This document shows, piece by piece, positions 57,106 to 63,603 of a DNA stretch of 64,000 bases. Location: the NCBI RefSeq assembly GCF_009932725.1, contig NZ_BLJU01000002.1, positions 186,001 to 250,000 of the forward strand, in the 5' to 3' direction. Made by a program: the position numbers and the translations under genes. This DNA comes from Pseudomonas yangonensis. Lineage in GTDB: Bacteria; Pseudomonadota; Gammaproteobacteria; Pseudomonadales; Pseudomonadaceae. Position 1 is the first letter of the stretch, and the number at the start of each line of letters is the position of its first letter. The notes under the pieces were generated by a model that saw only the letters and a program-made list of their open reading frames with translations, ran no database searches and had not been told where the DNA came from.

Positions 57106-57375
57106 CTATCCCGCGTTGGGTTGGCTCAAGTTTCGGTTGGCTTCGTCATAGGCCGGGCTGGTTTGGCCAGCAGCAGGCGCAATCTGGCCGCTAGCCAGCC
57201 ATAAGGCGTATTGGGGGTAGATCTTCACCAGTACGTCGATCTCTTCAGTGCTGATTCGCACTGCGCCTTTGCTAAGGCTTTTCCAACGGTTGTGGTCAGT
57301 ACCGCTTTCGGTGCTGATCCTCTTGGGGCCATACATCTTGATCAATAGACGAGCCCTATCGCCTGAGCTTTCCAT
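57106..57375 (-). CDS. Repressor-like DNA-binding protein (copy 1)
   Basis: The 89-residue protein reads RARLLIKMYGPKRISTESGTDHNRWKSLSKGAVRISTEEIDVLVKIYPQYALWLASGQIAP. This is the type of small HTH protein found as the leftward-transcribed repressor (C / Pf4r position) of Pf prophages. It is divergent from the excisionase-like gene across repeated operator-like sequences at 57401-57463, as expected of a lysogeny repressor. The C-terminal 20 residues are likely disordered. Confidence 0.7.
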   Translation of the reverse strand: MESSGDRARLLIKMYGPKRISTESGTDHNRWKSLSKGAVRISTEEIDVLVKIYPQYALWLASGQIAPAAGQTSPAYDEANRNLSQPNAG

Positions 57376-57400
57376 ATAGATATTGATTTTCTCTTAATCG

Positions 57401-57468
57401 GGGGCAAATGTTGCTCTCACTCACGGTGGGGGCTATATTTGCTCCGAGGGTTATATTTGCTCCCTCGG
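57401..57468. promoter_or_regulatory. Operator cluster of the repressor / early-gene switch
   Basis: TATATTTGCTCC occurs twice in direct orientation, 18 bases apart (57434-57445 and 57452-57463). An imperfect inverted copy GGGGCAAATGTT (9 of 12) is at 57401-57412. CCGAGGG/CCCTCGG arms (57444-57450, 57462-57468) enclose the second copy. The cluster lies between the divergent repressor-like and excisionase-like genes. Confidence 0.65.
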
Positions 57469-57505
57469 AATGCTGAACATTGCCGAACATAGTGGATTAA
57501 AGCTT

Positions 57506-57724
57506 ATGGATACGGAAGGTCTCGACCCGCAAAAGCTGCACGGTGCCCCGCCCTTGATGCCGTGGCAGAAGTTCGCCGAGTGGATCGGCATGGGCAACGA
57601 ACCCATCGTGGTACGCACCTGGGTAGAACGTAACTACCTGCCTTCGCAGAAGGTCGGCAAACGCACCATGGTCAACGTGGCGTTGCTGACCCGCCAGCTA
57701 CTGGAACAGGAGTGGACGCTGTGA
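57506..57724 (+). CDS. Excisionase-like winged-helix protein (Xis position)
   Basis: The 72-residue protein contains PLMPWQKFAEWIGMGNEPIVVRTWVERNYLPSQKVGKRTMVNVALLTRQLLEQ, a MerR/excisionase-like winged helix. It is the first rightward gene after the repressor, the position of XisF in Pf prophages, where the protein both promotes excision and activates replication genes. An ATG at 57470 would add 12 residues but lies within the operator cluster without a ribosome-binding site. It ends one codon frame before the Arc-like gene. Confidence 0.7.
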   Translation: MDTEGLDPQKLHGAPPLMPWQKFAEWIGMGNEPIVVRTWVERNYLPSQKVGKRTMVNVALLTRQLLEQEWTL

Positions 57725-57885
57725 GCCGAACAGACCCGCAATTCAAGCTGCGCGTACCGCCCGAGCTGCGCGCCAAGATCGAACAGTCCGCCTTCGCGTC
57801 GCGCCGTTCGATGAACTCGGAAGTCGTCATTCGCCTGGAAGCGAGCTACGCCCAGGACAAGCCAGCAAAGGAGCCCACGCCATGA
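57721..57885 (+). CDS. Arc-like ribbon-helix-helix DNA-binding protein
   Basis: The 54-residue product begins at a GTG (57721) that overlaps the preceding TGA and reads SRTDPQFKLRVPPELRAKI, then EQSAFASRRSMNSEVVIRLE. This is the Arc/MetJ-type ribbon-helix-helix pattern (FKLRVP strand, then RRSMNSEVVIRL). It is a probable early regulator. Small size and a GTG start make it easy to miss. It is coupled to the genes on both sides by overlapping stop and start codons. Confidence 0.8.
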   Translation: MSRTDPQFKLRVPPELRAKIEQSAFASRRSMNSEVVIRLEASYAQDKPAKEPTP

Positions 57886-58094
57886 CACACGTAATAGGCC
57901 GCGATCTGTGCGCCATCGATACCTTCGCCACCGCTTGTGGTGTTGAGGAACAAGAGGTACGCGGCTGGGTACAGAACGGCACCCTGCCAAGCGTGAAGCT
58001 GGGCGATCAGCGCTTCATCAACGTCAGTCGCCTGCAGGCTGATCTGCTGAGCGGAAAGGACGCCTTTGACGCGGGGGACTATGACCATGACTAG
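57882..58094 (+). CDS. Small HTH-like early protein
   Basis: The 70-residue product (IDTFATACGVEEQEVRGWVQNGTLPSVKLGDQRFINVSRLQADLLSG) has a helix-turn-helix/excisionase-like layout in which a GWVQNGTLP turn is followed by a KLGDQRFINVSRL wing. It starts in the ATGA overlap with the Arc-like gene. Pf phages carry a comparable small gene in the early region, but I cannot name its role. Confidence 0.65.
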   Translation: MTHVIGRDLCAIDTFATACGVEEQEVRGWVQNGTLPSVKLGDQRFINVSRLQADLLSGKDAFDAGDYDHD

Positions 58095-58485
58095 CACTGG
58101 CCTGACCCTGGATGCTGCAAGCGCTATCAGCTACATCGGCCAGACCGTTCTGGTCGAACTGTGCTGGGATGATGAACCAGAGACCGTCTGGCATTGCGTC
58201 ACTGTTGTTGGGGTGATTGTCCCCGTGGAGGGCGTTCAGAAAGACGCATGCCTCATAACCGTTAACTTGGATGGTAAAGATCGGTTTCCCTCTGAAATCT
58301 ATCTCGACACCATCCGCACTATCAGGGCGATGCGGCACCGCGACCGGCATGGTTCCGGCAACGTACTGGGCCGCATGACCCTGACCCATTCCGCCGATGG
58401 TTCCGGGTCAAGGGCCGCGCTCCCGGCTCGTCGGAACAGCTTCACCGTTCCGTCGAACGGAAGCACGGGCGCAGCGAACCCTTGA
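58087..58485 (+). CDS. Pf-phage-type conserved small protein with extended C-terminus
   Basis: The 132-residue product begins [37 protein letters not shown]. Its first 95 or so residues, up to [22 protein letters not shown], resemble a conserved small protein of Pf phages. The remaining 35 residues are low-complexity and are encoded by the inverted-repeat region beginning at 58405, so the natural stop may have been lost at a deletion or rearrangement junction. GGGGG lies nine bases before the chosen ATG; another ATG lies six bases upstream. Confidence 0.6.
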   Translation: MTSTGLTLDAASAISYIGQTVLVELCWDDEPETVWHCVTVVGVIVPVEGVQKDACLITVNLDGKDRFPSEIYLDTIRTIRAMRHRDRHGSGNVLGRMTLTHSADGSGSRAALPARRNSFTVPSNGSTGAANP

Positions 58486-58488
58486 CCC
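58405..58488. repeat. Long inverted repeat with nested hairpins
   Basis: GGGTCAAGGG (58405-58414) and CCCTTGACCC (58479-58488) are perfect ten-base arms. Inside are CGGAAC/GTTCCG and GTTCCGTCGAAC palindromes. It lies where the Pf structural module would begin. Confidence 0.7.
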
Positions 58489-58933
58489 CACGCCATGAAA
58501 ACAAGCCTGACCACGGGAGAGTGGGGCAGCTTCACCGCCCCGCGCTCCCGAGCCCTCGGCGGCAAGAGTGGGATGACAAGGGCAAAGCCCTTGGTGTTGA
58601 TCTTCAACGCCCTCCAGTGCCGCACAACCGCCACGTCTGATCCTGGGCGTTCCCGCCTGCATCTGCTCCCGCCCACACCTGAAACGCTGCCGGGCTTTCT
58701 CGCGCTGATCCTCTACCTGCTGCTATCCGCCTGGGGGAATAACTGGGTCTCGATGATGAGCCCAGGAAGTCCTTCGCCGAGCGCCTGGACAGTGACAGAC
58801 GAAGGATGCGGGCCGGCGGTGGGGTTGCGTGCGAGGCACGAGCGCGGGTGCGCGCCGCCGGCCCGCTGACGCCCCTGTAGCACGTCAGAGAGTTAGAGAA
58901 AAACTTCCGCATTAATCAGCAATAGGTGAACAC
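58489..58933. other. Non-coding, structured region before rep
   Basis: This 445-base stretch has no convincing gene. An open frame at 58495-58869 lacks a ribosome-binding site and has phage-atypical composition, although residues near 58681-58740 could form one membrane helix. The strong hairpin at 58808-58866 lies in it. Likely contents are replication-origin signals and the rep promoter. Confidence 0.5.
58808..58866. repeat. Strong hairpin upstream of rep (candidate replication/packaging signal)
   Basis: Perfect 12-base arms GCGGGCCGGCGG and CCGCCGGCCCGC enclose 35 bases that hold a second hairpin (GTGC-GAG-GCAC). It ends 68 bases before the rep start. Filamentous phages keep origins and the packaging signal in such structured intergenic DNA. 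Confidence 0.6.
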
Positions 58934-60214
58934 ATGAGAAAGCCAAAAGACTTCCTGAGACTCGACATGCTGGCCTGTGAAGACCCGAATGGGCGCCTGT
59001 TCGTCGACCCGAGTACAGCCGGTTTCGTCGACCTGTCGAAAGTTCGCCTGCTGCACTGCGGGGTTGATACCGTCCGCCAGCTGTATCGCGGTTTGCTCCG
59101 CCCTGAAATCATGAGCCTGTTCGACAAGCCCGGCGCCATCGTCGACTTCGCGGGAGAGCGCTGGCATGCAGGCCGTGTGAGCAAGGATTCGGGCTACCAG
59201 TACAAGCTGCAGAACGCTGACCTGGGGTTTGTCCTGTTGCTCAAGAACTACAGCGCCAAGCAGGAGAACATCGGCCCACACCTGAAAGTCGAAGTGTCAC
59301 CCCATGCTATCGACGCTCTGTCGCCTGAGCGCCTGCAAGCCCGCATGGATTTCTACGCCGAGCAGATCCTTACGCACCTTGAAGTAAACCAATGCGCCGT
59401 CCACATCGCCCTGGATCTGCAAGGCTGGCAACCGCCTGCTGATTTGGTGGCCCGCATGCACTGCCGCGCCCGCGCTGCCCGTGATATCTCCGGCATCAAG
59501 GAAATCCAATGGACGATGGAGTCTGCCACCTACGGCAAAGGCCAGTCCTACCTGTTTGGCTCGGCGGGCAGCGTCCAGCTGGGTATCTACAACAAAACCC
59601 TGCAAGCCCGAGCGGTAGACAAGCTCGACTACTGGGAAGGCGTCTGGCGGCGTCGTGACAGCTTCGACGAAGGCGACCCGGACAACTACGATCCCAAGCA
59701 AGACGTGTGGCGTGTCGAGCTTCGTTACCACCATTCCGTCATCCAGCAGTTCGCCAGTGGCTCCATTGATCTGCACACCGGCAACGCCATCGAAACCAAC
59801 AGCTATGCCGCCTTTGTTCCACACCTCGACGGCCTTTGGCGATACGGCATGCAGCAGTTCAAGTTGCTGGCCCGCCCTGGCTACTACGAACCGATCTGGA
59901 CCTTGCTGCGTGAAGATGCCCGCGTCGATCTGCCGGTCGATTCGCTGCTGGATGACACCGAGTACAAGCGCAGCTACAAGACCTCGCGCGGCTTCTCCGG
60001 CAAGAACGTCGAGTTGTTCCTGGGAAACTTCGTCAGCCTGCTGGCACGGGAGCGAGTGGGCGTAAAAAAGGCGTTCTCCACCCTAAAACAATGGGACTGT
60101 TGGCCCGTTATACGGGATCACTACGCGGCCAAGGAAATGAGTGAGCGTGATCTCTACAAACACATCAAAGGCATGCTGGAGGAACGACACGTCAGGTGGG
60201 GCAGGGCAGTCTGA
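58934..60214 (+). CDS. Pf-type filamentous phage replication initiation protein
   Basis: The 426-residue protein resembles the rep gene next to the integrase in Pf1/Pf4-type prophages: VDLSKVRLLHCGVDTVRQLYRGLLRPEIM near residue 35, then RWHAGRVSKDSGYQYKLQNADLGFVLLLKNY, HLKVEVSPHAIDAL and NQCAVHIALDLQGW. It should start rolling-circle replication of the excised circle by nicking the plus-strand origin. AGGTG precedes the ATG. The stop overlaps the integrase start (TGATG), so the two are coupled. The protein is full length and looks intact. Confidence 0.82.
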   Translation: MRKPKDFLRLDMLACEDPNGRLFVDPSTAGFVDLSKVRLLHCGVDTVRQLYRGLLRPEIMSLFDKPGAIVDFAGERWHAGRVSKDSGYQYKLQNADLGFVLLLKNYSAKQENIGPHLKVEVSPHAIDALSPERLQARMDFYAEQILTHLEVNQCAVHIALDLQGWQPPADLVARMHCRARAARDISGIKEIQWTMESATYGKGQSYLFGSAGSVQLGIYNKTLQARAVDKLDYWEGVWRRRDSFDEGDPDNYDPKQDVWRVELRYHHSVIQQFASGSIDLHTGNAIETNSYAAFVPHLDGLWRYGMQQFKLLARPGYYEPIWTLLREDARVDLPVDSLLDDTEYKRSYKTSRGFSGKNVELFLGNFVSLLARERVGVKKAFSTLKQWDCWPVIRDHYAAKEMSERDLYKHIKGMLEERHVRWGRAV

Positions 60215-61227
60215 TGGCGATCATCCAACAGCCTGACGGGCGCTGGAAGGTCGATGTAGAACCCATCAAGGGGCGGCGCTTCCGTAAGACCTTCAAGACC
60301 AAGACCGAGGCGCAACGGTTCGAAACGTCCTGCAGGGCCAAGGTGATGGAAACGCCTGACTGGGCGCCCAAGCCAAAGGATCGCCGCAAGCTCTCTGAGG
60401 TGTTCAGCCGCTACTACGATCTGCACGGCCACACCCTGGCTGACTCCAAGCGCTTGAAACAGGTTCTGCAGAACATCGCTCGCGACCTGGGCGACCCGAT
60501 AGCGGCCAAGTTCACCGCTGACCAGTTCTGCACCCTGCGCGGCAAGCAACTGGCTGAGGGCATCCACGGTAAGACGCTGAACAACCGCCTGGGCTACGTG
60601 AAGTCGGTATTCAACGAGCTGCACCGCCTGGGTGATATCGACTACCCGAACCCGTTGGCCAAGGTGCGTCCGTTACGCCTGCAGGAACGCCCGCTGTCAT
60701 ATCTCTCCCAGGATCAGATAGCCGAACTGCTGGATGCCTTCGACAACTACCCGAACTGCCGTCACCTGGCGCTGATCGCTCGTGTCTGCCTGGCTACCGG
60801 GGCACGTTGGGGTGAGGCTCAGGGGCTGGTGCCGTCCAGGGTGAAGAATGGCGCTGTGACCTTCGCCAATACCAAGTCGAGACGTACACGAACCATCCCG
60901 ATTGCTCCCGCCCTGGAGCGGATGTTGTTGGACTACTTCAAGGAATGCGGGCCGTTCCCGAACTGCATTCGTCATTTCAGCCGGGTCCTGGAGTCGACCT
61001 CGATCACGCTTCCGGCCGGACAAGCCACGCACGTTCTGCGGCACACGTTCGCCAGTCACTTCGTTATGGCCGGTGGCAACATCCTCACGCTGCAGAAGGT
61101 GCTTGGACACTCTTCCGTGACGATGACCATGCGCTATGCACACTTGTCACCCGATCACCTGCAGGACGCGGTGCGGCTGAATCCCATCTTCGACACTTTG
61201 TCGACACTTCCAAAACCCGGAAACTAA
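60214..61227 (+). CDS. Tyrosine recombinase / integrase
   Basis: The 337-residue integrase has an N-terminal arm-binding region (QQPDGRWKVDVEPIKGRRFRKTFKTKTEAQRFE), a core-binding domain (about 65-165) and a catalytic domain with the Arg in LATGARWGEAQGL, HVLRHTFASHF (His-x-x-Arg), LGHSSVTMTMRYAHL (His and the Tyr nucleophile). It should insert the element into the 3' end of tRNA-Gly(CCC), 38 bases downstream. Its last codons contain a TTCGACAC arm-type repeat. The gene overlaps rep by one base pair of codons (TGATG). Confidence 0.93.
   Translation: MAIIQQPDGRWKVDVEPIKGRRFRKTFKTKTEAQRFETSCRAKVMETPDWAPKPKDRRKLSEVFSRYYDLHGHTLADSKRLKQVLQNIARDLGDPIAAKFTADQFCTLRGKQLAEGIHGKTLNNRLGYVKSVFNELHRLGDIDYPNPLAKVRPLRLQERPLSYLSQDQIAELLDAFDNYPNCRHLALIARVCLATGARWGEAQGLVPSRVKNGAVTFANTKSRRTRTIPIAPALERMLLDYFKECGPFPNCIRHFSRVLESTSITLPAGQATHVLRHTFASHFVMAGGNILTLQKVLGHSSVTMTMRYAHLSPDHLQDAVRLNPIFDTLSTLPKPGN
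61189..61207. repeat. Tandem TTCGACAC arm-type repeat at the right end
   Basis: TTCGACAC (61189-61196) and GTCGACAC (61200-61207) are 11 bases apart, the same spacing as in the two left-end copies. They lie within the 3' end of the integrase gene, 58 bases from the right attachment site. Confidence 0.6.
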
Positions 61228-61253
61228 AAAGCCCTGTAAAAACAGGGCCTTAA
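61226..61253 (-). terminator. Element-supplied terminator downstream of tRNA-Gly
   Basis: Arms GCCCTGT and ACAGGGC with AAAAA on the left form a terminator for leftward transcription from the tRNA. It replaces the original one now at 55494-55523. It may also end the integrase transcript. Confidence 0.7.
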
Positions 61254-61264
61254 AGCTGCGATTT

Positions 61265-61338
61265 TGGAGCGGGTGATGGGAATCGAACCCACGGCTCTAG
61301 CTTGGGAAGCTAGGGTATTACCATTATACGACACCCGC
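61265..61338 (-). tRNA. tRNA-Gly (anticodon CCC), integration target
   Basis: The 74-base tRNA on the minus strand has acceptor arms GCGGGTG/CACCCGC, anticodon loop TTCCCAA and T-arm GGGTTCGATTCCC, with an encoded CCA. Its last 26 bases are duplicated at 55535-55560. Confidence 0.95.
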
Positions 61339-61423
61339 AGCGGGTGCCTTTATACCGGAACCTGCGGCGAAAATGAAGGGCGAACCGGAACCTGTGGTGC
61401 AGCCGGTTCGCCTCTGCGCCTGT

Positions 61424-62311
61424 TCATACGGCAATGGCCTGCAGTTCCTGCAGCTCGCCGCGCGTCGGCACTTGCAGGCGTTTGCTGGGGGCGTTGAAGA
61501 AGTCCAGCAGTACGCGCTGGGTCTGCAGCCACGCGGCCTTGTGTTCCATGTCGAGGAAGTGGCCGGCGTCGTCGATCACCGCGAATTGGGCGTGGTCGAT
61601 GTGCTGGGCGAACAGGCAGGCGTCTTCCACCGAGGTGTATTCGTCGCGCTCGCCGTTGACGAACAGCAGGGGGATGTCGATGGCCTGCAGGCACTCCATG
61701 CGGCAGTGCGCTTCCATGTTCAGCACCTGTTTGATGTGGGCGTACATCTGTCGGTATTCGTGCTCGTCCAGGGTGCTGACGTGCTTGTGGTTGAAACGCT
61801 TGAACAGCGACGGCAGGTGTTTGCCGATGGTGCTGTTGACCAGCAGGGCGATGTTGTCGCGATCCACGGCGTTCAAGAAGCGCAGACCCTTGTGCAGGTA
61901 GTCGAGCATCGGCACGTTGAGGATCGGTGAGAAGGAGCAGATCGCCGCCTTCTCCAGCGTGGCCGGGCGCTGCGCCAGGGCGAGCATGGAGGCGACGCCG
62001 CCCCAGGAGAAGGACATCAGGTAGTTGGCGCCGTAGTGGTCGACCAGCTTGAGCAGGATAGCGGCTTCGTCTTCCTTGCTGATGGGCGTGAAGTCGCTGT
62101 TGTGCGGCTTCGATTGGCCGGCATAGGGCAGATCGAAGGCCACCACGTTGAACTGCGGTTGCAGGTACTTGACCGTCTGCGCGAACGAGGCGGTGGTCGC
62201 CAGGGAGCCATTGACCAGAATGATGGTCTTGCTTGCTGCCGGGTTGCCGTAGAACTCCGTGTGTACCTTGTGCTTCCTGTTGATCTCGACGACTGCGGTT
62301 TCTGGCCTCAT
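61424..62311 (-). CDS. phaG: PhaG, (R)-3-hydroxyacyl-ACP thioesterase/transacylase
   Basis: PhaG diverts 3-hydroxyacyl groups from fatty-acid synthesis to medium-chain polyhydroxyalkanoate precursors. The 295-residue alpha/beta-hydrolase has INGSLATTASFAQTV-like VNGSLATTASFAQTVKYLQPQFNVVAFDLPYAG near residue 34, the nucleophile Ser102 in MSFSWGG, TIGKHLPSLFKRFNHKHVS, the Asp in NGERDEYTSVEDA and the His in DAGHFLDMEHK. This is the PhaG pattern; RhlA is the closest alternative but lacks such close likeness. AGGA precedes the ATG at 62311. Confidence 0.88.
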   Translation of the reverse strand: MRPETAVVEINRKHKVHTEFYGNPAASKTIILVNGSLATTASFAQTVKYLQPQFNVVAFDLPYAGQSKPHNSDFTPISKEDEAAILLKLVDHYGANYLMSFSWGGVASMLALAQRPATLEKAAICSFSPILNVPMLDYLHKGLRFLNAVDRDNIALLVNSTIGKHLPSLFKRFNHKHVSTLDEHEYRQMYAHIKQVLNMEAHCRMECLQAIDIPLLFVNGERDEYTSVEDACLFAQHIDHAQFAVIDDAGHFLDMEHKAAWLQTQRVLLDFFNAPSKRLQVPTRGELQELQAIAV

Positions 62312-62700
62312 GTCGTTTCCTCCTGGCGCAAGTGAACAAGGCGAGCGGGCGGCCGTTCGCATTTGATTGAGCAGTCAGAAAAGCGCCTGAGCGTGACAGC
62401 TTGATGTCAGGCTGGAGATTTTTATAAGTATTGGAATTTCAAGCAGTTAGGATCGAAACAGGCGAGCGCTCCAAGCCTGTTATGGCGTTGGAGAGGGCGG
62501 TGTTACCAGGCAGGAATCCAGTCGGCGCAGAGCGCCAGCAACTGAAAGAACGCTTAGATGTCTGGCGGTGACCGATTGGTCATCTCAGGACTTATTGTTC
62601 GATTCAAGCAGTTGCCTTGCAGCCGTGCAAGGGTGAGTCACATTTTTATCGCGGTTTGTGGATACCGTTGGTCGGGTTGCAAGGTGCAGCGCCTGCGCGA
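62312..62700. other. Intergenic region upstream of phaG without a supported gene
   Basis: The 389 bases between phaG and rsuA hold an AT-rich patch (62415-62445) that may be the phaG promoter and an inverted GGTCA-type sequence near 62567-62590. No reading frame with a ribosome-binding site is seen. Confidence 0.4.
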
Positions 62701-63393
62701 TCAGACGCTGGCGATTTCGGCAGCGGTCAGCGCGCGGTACTGGCCTGGGGCGAGCTGTGGATCGAGCTTGATCTCGCCCATGCTTTCGCGATGCAGGGCG
62801 ACCACGCGATTGCGGAAGTGGCCGAACATGCGCTTGACCTGATGATAGCGGCCCTCGAACAGGGTCAGGCGGGCTTGGTGACTGCTCAGTACGTCGAGCT
62901 GTGCGGGCAGGGTGGTGAGATCTTCGAAGGCAAAGTACAGGCCGCGCTCGAACACTTCGGCATACTCGCCGGTGATCGGCTGTTCGGTGGTGACGTGATA
63001 GACCTTGGGCTTGCGCTGCTGCGGCTGGGTGATGCGCCGCGACCAGCGCCCGTCGTTGGTGATCAGCAGCAGGCCGCTGGTATTGAGATCCAGGCGTCCG
63101 GCCAGGTGCAGGTCGTGCTTGTCCGGCTCGTCGAGCAGGTCGAGGATGGTGCGGTGCTCGTGGTGTTCGGTGGCGCTGACCACGCCGACCGGCTTGTGCA
63201 GCATCCAGTAACGCGCGCTGCGCCCGGCCTGCAGGAGTTCGTCGTCCAGCTCCACGCGGTGGAAGTCGCGGATCTCATGGCGCGGGTCGTTAATGACCTC
63301 TCCGTCCACGCGCAGGCGACCGGCGCTGATCAGCAGGCGGCTGTCCTGGCGGCTGAAACGCGGAAAGTTGCTGAGGAAGCGATCCAGGCGCAT
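62701..63393 (-). CDS. rsuA: 16S rRNA pseudouridine-516 synthase RsuA
   Basis: RsuA converts U516 of 16S rRNA to pseudouridine. The 230-residue protein has an N-terminal S4 domain (MRLDRFLSNFPRFSRQDSRLLISAGRLRVDG) and the catalytic domain with Asp in AGRLDLNTSGLLLITNDG. LTLFEGRYHQVKRMF and LHRESMGEIKLDPQLAPGQYRALTAAEIASV at the end closely match E. coli RsuA. It lies three bases after the stop of the CWC gene, in one operon. Confidence 0.92.
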   Translation of the reverse strand: MRLDRFLSNFPRFSRQDSRLLISAGRLRVDGEVINDPRHEIRDFHRVELDDELLQAGRSARYWMLHKPVGVVSATEHHEHRTILDLLDEPDKHDLHLAGRLDLNTSGLLLITNDGRWSRRITQPQQRKPKVYHVTTEQPITGEYAEVFERGLYFAFEDLTTLPAQLDVLSSHQARLTLFEGRYHQVKRMFGHFRNRVVALHRESMGEIKLDPQLAPGQYRALTAAEIASV

Positions 63394-63396
63394 GGC

Positions 63397-63603
63397 TCAG
63401 TCTCGCTCTTTGCGTTTGGCGGCTTCAACGGCACCGGCGCAGGCGGGGCAGAGGCAGGCCTGGTCGCGTTGCTCGGGCGTCAGACGCTGCAACGCGGCGG
63501 GGGCGATCTGCGCTGCGAAGCACCAGCAGGGGACATCGATGCGGCCAGCCGCGATGCTGCACTGGTTGGTCTGGCCGCATAGTGGACAATGCTCGGCGTC
63601 CAT
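63397..63603 (-). CDS. Cysteine-rich CWC-family protein
   Basis: The 68-residue protein has eight cysteines in pairs: CPLCG, C, CWC, CLCPAC. The pattern matches the cysteine-rich CWC family, probable zinc-binding proteins of unknown role. It starts in a TGATG overlap with the preceding diguanylate cyclase gene and is followed closely by rsuA, so all three are probably cotranscribed. Confidence 0.8.
   Translation of the reverse strand: MDAEHCPLCGQTNQCSIAAGRIDVPCWCFAAQIAPAALQRLTPEQRDQACLCPACAGAVEAAKRKERD

Larger units (their letters stand above)
55535..61290 (+). mobile_element. Capsid-less Pf-like integrated element at tRNA-Gly
   Basis: The 5.7-kb element is bounded by 26-bp direct repeats, with the intact tRNA at the integrase end. 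Gene order: cargo membrane protein (+); cargo membrane protein and two repressor-like genes (-); early DNA-binding genes (+); structured non-coding region; Pf-type replication protein; integrase. In Pf phages the ssDNA-binding, coat, adsorption and Zot-like genes lie between the early genes and rep; all are absent here. Without them it cannot make its own virions, so it is either a satellite that borrows a helper's particle or a deletion derivative. Confidence 0.82.

Noticed and set aside
58495..58869. 124-codon frame before the phage rep gene, and the two reverse-strand frames over it
   Set aside because: No ribosome-binding site and it crosses the strong hairpin. One possible membrane helix is not enough to call a coat protein.
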